A DNA stretch of 23,963 nucleotides from Gaiellasilicea sp038324115 (lineage in GTDB: Bacteria > Actinomycetota > Thermoleophilia > Gaiellales > Gaiellaceae), in assembly GCA_038324115.1 (NCBI GenBank), contig JBBQHQ010000023.1, forward strand, positions 1 through 23,963. The letters are read 5' to 3'. The stretch's first letter is position 1. Every line of letters begins with the position of its first letter. Below, one piece after another: positions 6,445 to 13,922 of this stretch. Below the pieces are notes generated by a model that had not been told where the DNA came from, searched no databases, and worked only from the letters and a program-made list of their open reading frames with translations. Position numbers and translations under genes: made by a program.

Positions 6445-7197
6445 GTGGCGCGTGCCCCAATGCGCCCCCCGGCGTCCGCCCAGCTCCCCCTCGGCGGACG
6501 CCGGGCCTCTCTCTCCCGGACGGCCCGGCCGGCGGCGCTGACGGCGATCGTCCTCGTCGCCTCGCTCTGGGGCTTCGCGCTCGTCGTCGAGGATTACCTC
6601 TCGGGCGACCCGCTCGTCCGCTGGGACGTCGAGCTCGCCCGCTGGCTGCACGACCATTCGTCTCCGGCGCTCGTGCAAGCGTTCTCGGTGATCACGTGGG
6701 CGGGCAACGTCGTCGTGCTCGCGGCAGTCACCGCGGTCTGCCTCGCGCTGCTGCTCCGGCGCCGGCGCGTCAACGAAGCCCTCTTCCTGGCGGCGACCGC
6801 GCTCGGGATCGAGGTGCTGAACGCCGGACTCAAGCTCCTCTTCCACCGGCCCCAACCAAAGCTCTCATTCGTCCACCTCGACACCTACTCGTTCCCGAGC
6901 GGGCATGCGGCCGGGTCGGCCGCGATCTATGCGGCGCTCGCCTTCCTGCTCGCGCGCTCTGCGTCGAGGGGGAGGCGCGTCGTCGCGGCGCTCACCACCG
7001 CCGCGCTGATCGCGCTGATCGGCTTCAGCCGTCTCTACCTCGGTGCCCACTACCTCTCGGACGTGCTCGCGGGCACGGCGCTCGGTCTGGCCTGGTGGGC
7101 CGGCTGCCTGCTCGTGCTCCAGCTCCGCGGAGAGGGCGACGTGACGCCGCACCTTCCCCGCCCGCTCCGCGCGGTCGCGGTACGGCTCGCGCGCTAG
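6445..7197 (+). CDS. PAP2-family membrane phosphatase
   Basis: A ~250-residue integral membrane phosphatase of the type 2 phosphatidic acid phosphatase family, which dephosphorylates lipid phosphates such as undecaprenyl pyrophosphate or phosphatidate. The conserved motifs are KLLFHRPQP (C1), FPSGHAAGS (C2) and SRLYLGAHYLSDVLAG (C3, with the catalytic His and Asp). C1 is atypical: the Arg of KX6RP is Gln here, although an Arg sits two residues earlier. About six helices are visible. Two starts fit: GTG 6445, two bases after the upstream stop, or ATG 6460; neither has a clear ribosome-binding site. It is probably co-transcribed with the COG4705-like gene. Its TAG stop shares a CTAG with the convergent prs stop. 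Confidence 0.9.
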   Translation: MARAPMRPPASAQLPLGGRRASLSRTARPAALTAIVLVASLWGFALVVEDYLSGDPLVRWDVELARWLHDHSSPALVQAFSVITWAGNVVVLAAVTAVCLALLLRRRRVNEALFLAATALGIEVLNAGLKLLFHRPQPKLSFVHLDTYSFPSGHAAGSAAIYAALAFLLARSASRGRRVVAALTTAALIALIGFSRLYLGAHYLSDVLAGTALGLAWWAGCLLVLQLRGEGDVTPHLPRPLRAVAVRLAR

Positions 7198-8249
7198 AAG
7201 AGCTGGTTCTCGCCGGCGAAGATCGCGCTGACGGAGTCGTCGGCGAAGACGTTCTGGATTGTCTCGGCGAGGAGGCCGGCGATCGAGAGGACCGAGACGT
7301 TGGCCGGCTTCGTGAGCGGGTCGACCGGGACGGTGTCCGTCACGATCACCTGCTCGAACGACCCCGTCGCGATCCGTTCGAGGGCTGGCCCATTGAAGAG
7401 CGCGTGGGTGGCGCAGGCGATCACGCGGGTCGCGCCGGCCTCACGGAGGGCGTCGGCGCCGGCGCAGAGCGTGCCGGCCGTGTCGATGATGTCGTCGGTC
7501 ATGATCGCGACCTTGCCCTCGACGTCGCCGATCACGCCGGTGACCTTGGCGATGTTGTGGCCGGGCCGCTCCTTGTTCAGGACGACGAGGCTGCCGCCGA
7601 TCATCTCGGCGAACTTCCCGGCGAGCTTCGCGCGGCCGGTGTCGGGCGCGACGGCGACGCGCTCGACGTCGGGGCCGAGGAGGTCGCGGACGTGGTTGGC
7701 GAACATCGGCACCGCGACCATGTGGTCGACGGGGATCCGGAAGAAGCCCTGCACCTGGCCGGCGTGGAGATCCATCGTGATCACGCGGTCGACACCGGCG
7801 GTCTCGAGCAGGTCGGCGACGAGGCGGGCGGTGATCGGCTCGCGCGGCCGCGACTTCTTGTCCTGGCGCGCGTAGAAGTACCAGGGGATGACGGCGGTGA
7901 TCCGCTTCGCGGAGGCGAGCCGCGCCGCGTTCACCATCATCAGCAGCTCCATCAGGTGGTGCGCGGTCGGCTTCGCCGCCGTCTGGACGATGAACATGTC
8001 GGCCCCGCGGACGGAGTCCTCGAAGCGGACGTACGACTCGCCGTCCGCGAACGTCTTCAGCGTCACGGCGGTCAGCTCGACGCCGATGTGCTCGGCGATG
8101 TCCGCCGCCAGGGTCGGATGCGAGCTGCCCGAGACGACGGCCAGCCGCTTCTGCGGCGTCAGGGAGACGGCGCGACCCACGATCGCTTGTGGCTTCTGGC
8201 CGGCGTGCTCGAGGCCGGGAAGCGCCTGCTCAATCGTCCCGCTTTCCAC
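7194..8249 (-). CDS. prs: Ribose-phosphate pyrophosphokinase
   Basis: Makes PRPP from ribose 5-phosphate and ATP, feeding purine, pyrimidine, histidine and tryptophan synthesis and, in Actinobacteria, decaprenyl-phosphoribose for the wall. The 351-residue protein has a ~35-residue N-terminal extension before the normal family start (RLAVVSGSSHP). Visible motifs are YFYARQDKKSRPREP (flexible loop), MDLHAGQVQGFF (metal binding), APDTGRAKLA (pyrophosphate loop, actinobacterial form) and MTDDIIDTAGT (PRPP loop). I accept GTG 8249 because AGAAGGGA lies about five bases upstream, which makes prs overlap the end of glmU by 20 bases. The glmU-prs pair is conserved in Actinobacteria. Confidence 0.96.
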   Translation of the reverse strand: MESGTIEQALPGLEHAGQKPQAIVGRAVSLTPQKRLAVVSGSSHPTLAADIAEHIGVELTAVTLKTFADGESYVRFEDSVRGADMFIVQTAAKPTAHHLMELLMMVNAARLASAKRITAVIPWYFYARQDKKSRPREPITARLVADLLETAGVDRVITMDLHAGQVQGFFRIPVDHMVAVPMFANHVRDLLGPDVERVAVAPDTGRAKLAGKFAEMIGGSLVVLNKERPGHNIAKVTGVIGDVEGKVAIMTDDIIDTAGTLCAGADALREAGATRVIACATHALFNGPALERIATGSFEQVIVTDTVPVDPLTKPANVSVLSIAGLLAETIQNVFADDSVSAIFAGENQLF

Positions 8250-9558
8250 CGCGTCCCTTCTTGACCGTCTGCCGCGGGGGGAAGCCCACGAGGGAGTTGT
8301 CCTCGACGTCGTCCGTGACCACCGACCCGGCGGCCGTCCATACGTCGTCTCCGATCGTCACCGGGGCCACGAACAGAGTGTCCACTGCGACGCGGACGTT
8401 GTCCCCGATCGTCGTCTTCCCCTTCGGCTGCCCGGGCCGGTGCGGGAAGTTCGCCGTGATCGAGCCTGCGCCGATGTTCGTGTCCTTCCCGATCTCTGCG
8501 TCCCCGATATAGGAGAGATGCGGCACCTTGGAGCCTTCACCGATGTGCGACTTCTTGATCTCGACGAAGGTGCCGGCCTTCGAGCGGGCGGCGAGCACCG
8601 TTCCAGGGCGAAGGTAACAGAACGGTCCCGCGGTCGCCCCCGGTCCAACCTCGGCGTCCACGACGACCGCGTGAGGCCCGATCTCGGCCCCGCTGCCGAC
8701 GGCCGACTCGCCCCTGATCACCGTGAACGGATGGATGACGGCGTCCGGCCCGAGGGTCACCGTCGGCTCGATCCAGGTCGAGCCGGGATCGACGATCGTC
8801 ACCCCGGCGAGCAGGTGCTCGCGGTTGATCCGGTCGCGCAAGAGCGAGGCGGCGGCGGCCAGTTCGGCGCGGGTGTTGACGCCCTCGGTCTCCCCGGGGT
8901 CGTCGGCGACATGGGCGGCGACGCGGTGGCCCGCGGCGACGAGGTCGCGGACGGCGTCGGTCAGGTAGAGCTCGCCCTGGGCGTTCTTCGGCTGGAGCCG
9001 GTCGAGCGCGGGCCACAGCAGCTCCGAGCGGAAGACGTAGATCGACGAGTTGCACTCGGTCAGCGCCAGCTCGTCCGGGGTGGCATCCCCGGCCTCCACG
9101 ATCGCGCTCACCCCGCCGTCGGCGTCGCGGACGACGCGGCCGTAGGAGCGCGCGTCTGCCGGCTCGAAGCTGAGCACCGTCGCCCCGGCGTCCTCCCCGC
9201 GATGGGTTTCGAGCAGCTCCTCGAGCAGCCGGGCGGTGAGGAGCGGCGTGTCCCCGGAGAGGACGAGCACGTTCTCGGCGGCGCCATCGAGCGCGGCCCG
9301 GGTCGTCCGGACGGCGTCGCCGGTCCCGAGCGGCCGCTGCTGCACGGCCACCTCGACCTCGCCGAAAGCGTCCCGCGAGTCGGGCGACGCGATCACGATC
9401 AGCCGCTTCGGACGGAGGGGCCGGGCCGCCTCGAGCACCCAGTCGACCATCCGCCGGCCCAGGATCGGATGCAGGTGCTTGGGGACGGCCGAGCGCATGC
9501 GCGTGCCGAGGCCTCCGGCCATCACGACAGCTGCAAGCGTGGTCTCGGTCTCGGTCAT
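8230..9558 (-). CDS. glmU: Bifunctional GlcNAc-1-P uridylyltransferase/GlcN-1-P acetyltransferase
   Basis: GlmU acetylates glucosamine-1-phosphate and then makes UDP-GlcNAc for peptidoglycan. The 442-residue protein has the N-terminal nucleotidyltransferase domain (AGGLGTRMRSAVPKHLH near residues 14-30) and a C-terminal left-handed beta-helix from about residue 255. The acetyltransferase His and Tyr are kept in PHLSYIGDAEIG. The following loop is unusual: where the family has N-Y-D-G and a short turn to Lys, this protein reads ANFPHRPGQPKGKT, a longer loop without YDG. The start ATG 9558 has no Shine-Dalgarno and lies 14 bases after the 3' CCA of tRNA-Gln, so the mRNA is probably cut from a tRNA-mRNA precursor. 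It overlaps prs by 20 bases. Confidence 0.96.
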   Translation of the reverse strand: MTETETTLAAVVMAGGLGTRMRSAVPKHLHPILGRRMVDWVLEAARPLRPKRLIVIASPDSRDAFGEVEVAVQQRPLGTGDAVRTTRAALDGAAENVLVLSGDTPLLTARLLEELLETHRGEDAGATVLSFEPADARSYGRVVRDADGGVSAIVEAGDATPDELALTECNSSIYVFRSELLWPALDRLQPKNAQGELYLTDAVRDLVAAGHRVAAHVADDPGETEGVNTRAELAAAASLLRDRINREHLLAGVTIVDPGSTWIEPTVTLGPDAVIHPFTVIRGESAVGSGAEIGPHAVVVDAEVGPGATAGPFCYLRPGTVLAARSKAGTFVEIKKSHIGEGSKVPHLSYIGDAEIGKDTNIGAGSITANFPHRPGQPKGKTTIGDNVRVAVDTLFVAPVTIGDDVWTAAGSVVTDDVEDNSLVGFPPRQTVKKGRGGKRDD

Positions 9559-9572
9559 GGGCGGGATGGAGA

Positions 9573-9646
9573 TGGCTGGGGCGCCAGGATTCGAACCTGG
9601 GATCGCGGGACCAAAACCCGCTGCCTTACCGCTTGGCTACGCCCCA
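9573..9646 (-). tRNA. tRNA-Gln (anticodon UUG)
   Basis: The minus strand folds into a full cloverleaf: acceptor TGGGGCG paired with CGCCCCA, a D arm in AGCCAAGCGGTAAGGCA, anticodon stem GCGGG/CCCGC enclosing TTTTGGT (anticodon TTG), and a T arm CCAGG-TTCGAAT-CCTGG. The discriminator is G and the 3' CCA is encoded (9575-9573). The body is 71 nt, or 74 with CCA. It lies directly upstream of glmU and is likely co-transcribed with it. Confidence 0.97.
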
Positions 9647-9659
9647 CGGCTGGGTCCCG

Positions 9660-9665
9660 AGTATA
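9660..9665 (-). promoter_or_regulatory. -10 element for tRNA-Gln-glmU-prs
   Basis: TATACT on the minus strand is one base from consensus and lies 13 bases before the tRNA 5' end, giving a predicted leader of about 6-7 nt. I see no convincing -35 at normal spacing. It is the best -10 match in the tRNA/glmU region. Confidence 0.6.
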
Positions 9666-9677
9666 GGCGCGGCCCAT

Positions 9678-10031
9678 TCAGCGGCGGTCGAGCAGGAGCA
9701 GCCCCAGTGCCGCGATCGCGACGAGGACGAGGACGACGACGGCGAGCGCAGTGAGGACGAAGGCGAGCACCGGCACGAGCACGACGATCAGCTGGGAGAC
9801 GGCGGCGATCCAGCTCGACTCCCGGACCGTCTGGCTCCGGTGGCCTCGGCCCGCGACGACGTAGAAGACGAACGAGCCGGCGGCGAGCACGAGCACCGTC
9901 CACCAGGGGATCGCGTCCAGCACGACCAGCAGGCCCTCGACGAGGACGATCCAGAGGACGAGCCGAATCCGCACCGCCCGGAGGCGCGTGCCCAGCCTCG
10001 AATGGCCGTGCTCGATCGTCCCGGCAGCCAT
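9678..10031 (-). CDS. Uncharacterised small membrane protein
   Basis: A 117-residue protein with a charged N terminus (MAAGTIEHGHSRLGTRLRAV), two helices at about 23-41 and 43-62, a polar RGHRSQTVRESS loop, and a long hydrophobic C-terminal stretch (about 74-112) that likely forms two more helices, ending LLLLDRR. I recognise no family. The start ATG 10031 is preceded by TACGGT (10043-10038) with six bases between, so a leaderless transcript of its own is plausible. The longer frame to 10067 would cross that promoter. It lies 42 bases after ispE and 31 bases before the tRNA. Confidence 0.65.
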   Translation of the reverse strand: MAAGTIEHGHSRLGTRLRAVRIRLVLWIVLVEGLLVVLDAIPWWTVLVLAAGSFVFYVVAGRGHRSQTVRESSWIAAVSQLIVVLVPVLAFVLTALAVVVLVLVAIAALGLLLLDRR

Positions 10032-10037
10032 GACGGA

Positions 10038-10043
10038 ACCGTA
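10038..10043 (-). promoter_or_regulatory. Candidate -10 (leaderless) before 117-aa membrane protein
   Basis: TACGGT matches TANNNT and ends six bases before ATG 10031. There is no Shine-Dalgarno in front of that ATG. Pattern match only. Confidence 0.35.
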
Positions 10044-10073
10044 CCCCGGCCGCCGGAGCCCGGGCAAACCGGA

Positions 10074-10895
10074 TCAGCCGTACCAGGCGGGGACGGTCAG
10101 CCACGTCTTCCCACGGGCCTTGAGCGCCCGGGCGGCGGCGGCCGCGTGGCGGCGGTGGTGGAAGAGCCCGTAGACGGCCGGGCCCGCGCCCGTAACGTCC
10201 GCCCGGAAGGCGCCGCGCCGGACGAGCTCCGCTGAGAGGGGCGAGGAGGCGAGGTCGTTCGGGGGCAGCGCGGCGAGCTCGCGGGCTCGGCTCACGCCCG
10301 CGAGAGCGGCGTCGAGCCGGGCGAGCCGCTCCTCGAACCCCGAGGGCCCCGCGCGCTCATCGAAGCGCCGGTAGACGGCGGCCGTCGACCCCTTCACCTC
10401 GCCGTGCGGGAGCACGAGGACGACGAAGTAGTCCTGGGGCAGGTCGAGCGCGTCGCCGAGCTCGGACCCGTCGCCGCGCCCGAGCCGCGGCCCCTGGCCG
10501 AGGAAGAAGGGCACGTCGGCGCCGAGGCGGGCCGCGAGCCGATGCAGCGCGCCGTCGTCGAGCGGGCGCTCGAGCGTCTCGTTCGCAAGCCGGAGCGCGG
10601 TGCCGGCGTCGGAGCTGCCGCCGCCGAGGCCCGCGGCGACGGGAATCTTCTTCGTGATCTCCACCCGCCAGCGCGGCTCGACGCCGGCCTCGCCCGCGAG
10701 GCCCTCGAGGGCGGCTCGGACGAGGCTGTCTGCCGCGAAGCCGCCGATCTCCAGCACTGGGGCTTTCGCGAGCCCGATCCGGTCGCCCAGGTCGAGCCGC
10801 TGGAGCACGGTCGCGACCTCGTGCTTCCCGTCCGGGCGCAGGTCGCCGACGACGAGGGCAAGGTTCAGCTTCGCGGGCGCCGGTGCTCGCCTCAT
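10074..10895 (-). CDS. ispE: 4-diphosphocytidyl-2-C-methyl-D-erythritol kinase
   Basis: IspE is the ATP-dependent kinase of the methylerythritol phosphate pathway to isoprenoid precursors, needed for undecaprenyl lipid carriers and quinones. The 273-residue GHMP kinase shows PAKLNLALVV at the N terminus, the ATP-binding PVAAGLGGGSSDAG and the C-terminal VTGAGPAVYGLF. The usual DGYHE motif reads DGKHE, so the Tyr that stacks on the cytosine of the substrate (Tyr25 in E. coli, from memory) is Lys24 here; the neighbouring His is kept. The ATG start overlaps the rsmA stop as ATGA. The rsmA-ispE order is common in Actinobacteria. Confidence 0.96.
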   Translation of the reverse strand: MRRAPAPAKLNLALVVGDLRPDGKHEVATVLQRLDLGDRIGLAKAPVLEIGGFAADSLVRAALEGLAGEAGVEPRWRVEITKKIPVAAGLGGGSSDAGTALRLANETLERPLDDGALHRLAARLGADVPFFLGQGPRLGRGDGSELGDALDLPQDYFVVLVLPHGEVKGSTAAVYRRFDERAGPSGFEERLARLDAALAGVSRARELAALPPNDLASSPLSAELVRRGAFRADVTGAGPAVYGLFHHRRHAAAAARALKARGKTWLTVPAWYG

Positions 10896-11668
10896 TTCGC
10901 GAGCGCCTCGGCGAGCGCCACGAACTCGGGCGGGGCGAGCTCCTCGGCGCGGGCCTTCCCGGAGCGGCCGATGCGTTCGAGCGCGGCCGTTGTCTCGTCG
11001 CGGGAGGCGAGTCCGGCGAGCGAGAGCGAATTCGGGATCGTCTTGCGGCGGTGCCCGAAGGCGGCCTCGACGACCTGCTTGACCCGCGGGAAGCCGTCCG
11101 GCAGCACCGTGCGGCGGAAGGCGACGAGGGCGGAGTCGACGTTCGGCGGCGGCCGGAAGACGGTCCGAGCGACCGGGTGGAGGCCCGTGCGGCGGGCCGC
11201 GAGCTGGACGAGGACCGAGACGGCGCCGTAGGCCTTCGTCGACGGCTCCGCGAAGAACCGGTCGGCGACCTCGCGCTGCACCATCACGCACCAGAGCTCG
11301 ACGCCGGGTAGGCCGGTCAGGCTTTCCGCGACGATCGGCGTGGCCACGTTGTAGGGCAGGTTCGCGACGAGCTTCCGCGGCGGCGGCGCCAGCGCGCCGA
11401 GATCGAGCGCGAGCGCGTCGCCCCAGTGGAGGTCGAGCTTCCCGGTCTCGACGACGTGCGTCAGGTAGGGCGCGAGCGAGCGGTCGAGCTCGACGGCGTG
11501 CACGTGCGCGACCCGGGCCGCGAGGTACTCGGTGAGGACGCCGAGGCCGGGGCCGATCTCGAGCACGACGTCGTCCGGTTCCAGCTCCGCGAGCCGGCCG
11601 ATCACGTCGAGGATGTTCGGGTCGGCGAGGAAGTGCTGGCCGTACCGCTTCTTCGGGACAACGGTCAC
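10892..11668 (-). CDS. rsmA: 16S rRNA dimethyladenosine transferase KsgA/RsmA
   Basis: Dimethylates the two adjacent adenines in the 3' terminal hairpin of 16S rRNA during 30S maturation. The 258-residue protein carries KRYGQHFLADPN at the N terminus, the SAM-binding EIGPGLGVLT, AVELDR, the catalytic NLPYNVATPI and the FRPPPNVDSALV motif of the substrate-recognition region. Its GTG start overlaps the tatD stop as GTGA, and its own TGA overlaps the ispE ATG, so it sits in a tightly coupled chain. Confidence 0.97.
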   Translation of the reverse strand: MTVVPKKRYGQHFLADPNILDVIGRLAELEPDDVVLEIGPGLGVLTEYLAARVAHVHAVELDRSLAPYLTHVVETGKLDLHWGDALALDLGALAPPPRKLVANLPYNVATPIVAESLTGLPGVELWCVMVQREVADRFFAEPSTKAYGAVSVLVQLAARRTGLHPVARTVFRPPPNVDSALVAFRRTVLPDGFPRVKQVVEAAFGHRRKTIPNSLSLAGLASRDETTAALERIGRSGKARAEELAPPEFVALAEALAK

Positions 11669-12405
11669 AGCCCGAACGCCACCGTCGCGTTGGCGTCGAT
11701 CCGGGCCGCGAGCTCGTCGGGATCGTCGCCCCGCGCCTCGGCGAGGACTACGAGCGTGTGGACGACGTGCGCGGGCTCGTTCGGCCGGCCGCGCAGGGGC
11801 TGGGGCGCCAAGTAGGGGCTGTCCGTCTCGGCGAGGAGCCGCTCAGCGGGGACCTGCGCCGCCGCCGCCCGGAGCTCGGGCGCCTTCGGGTACGTGACGT
11901 TGCCGGCGAACGAGACGTAGTAACCGCGCTCGAGCGCCGCCGGCAGGAGCCCCGGCGACGAGAAGCAGTGGAGGACGACGGTCCCGGTAAAGCGGGCCAG
12001 CGCGGCGGCGGTCTCGGCGTCGGCGTCGCGCGAGTGGATCACGAGGGGGAGCCCGAGCTCGGTCGCGAGGTCGATCTGCGCCTCGAAGAGCCGCTGCTGC
12101 TCGGCCGGAGTCGCGTGCCGGTGGTGGTTGTCCAGCCCCGTCTCCCCGACTGCGACCGCTCGCGGATGCCGGAGCAACTCGCGCAGCTCGTCGAGCCGGC
12201 CCGCCTCCGGCCCACCGGCCTGGTGCGGGTCGATCCCGAGGGCTGCGACGACCCCGGCGTGCTCGTCGGCGAGCGCGAGCGCGGCGCGGGAGGACGCGAT
12301 CCCCGTGCCGATCGTGACGACCCGTGTGACCCCGGCCTCGCGTGCCCGGCCGAGTGCGAGCGCGGGCTCGTCGAGCGCGTCGAGGTGCGCGTGGCTGTCG
12401 ATCAA
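11665..12405 (-). CDS. tatD: TatD-family metal-dependent hydrolase/DNase
   Basis: A 246-residue TIM-barrel hydrolase of the TatD/YcfH family (3'-5' exonuclease or D-aminoacyl-tRNA deacylase-like activity has been reported for members). All metal ligands are visible: DSHAHLD (both His of HxH), GETGLD (Glu), IHSRD (His), LHCFS (His) and ETDSPYL (Asp). The start is TTG 12405, giving a protein that begins (M)IDSHAH exactly as the family expects; this TTG overlaps the metG stop as TTGA. The frame stays open far upstream, but that part is antisense-like shadow of metG. Neighbours metG and rsmA are the family's usual partners. Confidence 0.95.
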   Translation of the reverse strand: MIDSHAHLDALDEPALALGRAREAGVTRVVTIGTGIASSRAALALADEHAGVVAALGIDPHQAGGPEAGRLDELRELLRHPRAVAVGETGLDNHHRHATPAEQQRLFEAQIDLATELGLPLVIHSRDADAETAAALARFTGTVVLHCFSSPGLLPAALERGYYVSFAGNVTYPKAPELRAAAAQVPAERLLAETDSPYLAPQPLRGRPNEPAHVVHTLVVLAEARGDDPDELAARIDANATVAFGL

Positions 12406-13922
12406 GCGGGCGCCGGCGCGTCGATCCGCGGGAAGAGCGGCTCGGCGGCCTCGATCCCCGACGCGGCGATCGTCCCGCCGTAGCCGACGGCGCCCCAGGA
12501 AAGATCGTCGTCGGGCTGCCCGAGCGCCGTCAGGATCCGCTGCGACGTCTCCGGGATGTACGCCGAGAGCGCGATCGCGGAGACGCGGAGCCCATCCGCG
12601 AGGTCGTACAGAACGCGGTCGAGCTCGTCCGCGCGAGCCTCGTCCTTTGCGAGCGCCCAGGGCTTCGTCTGCTCGACGTGGCGGTTGAGCCCGCGCACGT
12701 ACTCCCAGATCCGGTCGAGCGCTCGCGTGATGTCGAAGACGTCGAGGAGCGGCGGCACGTCGTCGTGGACGCCCCGCGCCGCCGGGGCCAGCTCGCTCCG
12801 GTCGTCGGGGACCGACTTGAGCTCGCCGCCGCGGTAGCGGGCGATCATCGCGGTCGTCCGCGAGAGCAGGTTGCCGAGGTCGTTCCCGAGCTCGCGCTCG
12901 TAGCGCTCCTGGAAGGAGTCGAGCGTGACGTTGCCGTCCTGCCCGAACTGGGTCGCCCGCGCGACCCAGAAGCGCACCGGGTCGACGCCGTAGACGTCGA
13001 TCAGCTCGAGCGGGTCGATGATGTTCCCGAGCGACTTGGAGATCTTCTTGTCGTCGAGGTTGAGATAGCCGTGGACGAAGATCTGCTTCGGCACCTCGTA
13101 GCCGGCCGAGAGCAGGAGCGCCGGCCAGAAGACGCAGTGGAAGCGGATGATGTCCTTGGCGATCAGGTGGCGCGCGTCCGCCCACAGCGGCGTCAAATCC
13201 TCCCCGGGCCGTGCGTACTCGAGCGCGCTCCGGTAGTTGACGAGCGCGTCCGCCCAGACGTAGGCGACCTGCTCGGGATCCCACGGGATCGGGATCCCCC
13301 AGGCCTGCCCGGCACGCGAGATCGAGAAGTCGCGCAGGCCGCCGGCGACGAAGCTGCGCGCCTCGTTGAAGCGGAAGTCCGGCAGGACGAAGTCGGGGCG
13401 CTCGTCGTAGAGCGCGAGCAGCCGGTCCTGGTAGGCGGAGAGCCGGAAGAAGTAGTTCTTCTCCTCGATCCACTCCGGCACGGTGCCGTGGTCGGGGCAC
13501 TTGCCGTCCACGAGCTCGTCCTCGGACTTGAACGCCTCGCAGCCGACGCAGTACAGGCCCGCGTAGACGTCCTGGTAGATGTCGCCGTTGTCGTAGATCC
13601 GCTGCAGGAACTCCTGGACGAAGCGTTTGTGCCCCTCATCGCTCGTCCTGATGAAGAAGTCGATCGACGCGTTCAGCCGCTTCGGCACCTCCTGCCAGGC
13701 GACGACGATGCGATCGGTGTACTCCTGCGGCGAGAGCCCCTCCTGGGCGGCGACGCGGGCGACCTTGTCCGCATGCTCGTCCACCCCGGTCAGGAAGAAC
13801 GTCCGCTCGCCCCGCTGCCGGTGATGGCGCACCAGGATGTCCGCCGCGACCGTCGTGTAGGCGTGGCCGATGTGCGGCGTCGAGTTGACGTAGTAGATCG
13901 GGGTGGTCAGGTAGAAGCTCAT
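12402..13922 (-). CDS. metG: Methionyl-tRNA synthetase
   Basis: Charges tRNA-Met for initiation and elongation. The 506-residue class I synthetase has HIGH at 17-20, the connective-peptide zinc knuckle with Cys125, Cys128, Cys142 and His145, and KISKS (variant of KMSKS) at 293-297, followed by the helical anticodon-binding domain. It lacks the C-terminal tRNA-binding extension, as in other short bacterial forms. I choose ATG 13922 since the protein then begins MSFYLTTPIYYVN and a TATCAT -10 ends eight bases upstream, a leaderless arrangement. The coding frame of the preceding M23-type gene runs into this gene in a different frame. Confidence 0.97.
   Translation of the reverse strand: MSFYLTTPIYYVNSTPHIGHAYTTVAADILVRHHRQRGERTFFLTGVDEHADKVARVAAQEGLSPQEYTDRIVVAWQEVPKRLNASIDFFIRTSDEGHKRFVQEFLQRIYDNGDIYQDVYAGLYCVGCEAFKSEDELVDGKCPDHGTVPEWIEEKNYFFRLSAYQDRLLALYDERPDFVLPDFRFNEARSFVAGGLRDFSISRAGQAWGIPIPWDPEQVAYVWADALVNYRSALEYARPGEDLTPLWADARHLIAKDIIRFHCVFWPALLLSAGYEVPKQIFVHGYLNLDDKKISKSLGNIIDPLELIDVYGVDPVRFWVARATQFGQDGNVTLDSFQERYERELGNDLGNLLSRTTAMIARYRGGELKSVPDDRSELAPAARGVHDDVPPLLDVFDITRALDRIWEYVRGLNRHVEQTKPWALAKDEARADELDRVLYDLADGLRVSAIALSAYIPETSQRILTALGQPDDDLSWGAVGYGGTIAASGIEAAEPLFPRIDAPAPA

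Noticed and set aside
5585..6460. Minus-strand open frame opposite the COG4705-like gene
   Set aside because: Charged, repetitive translation with no fold, covering the divergent promoter and a clear membrane-protein gene on the other strand.
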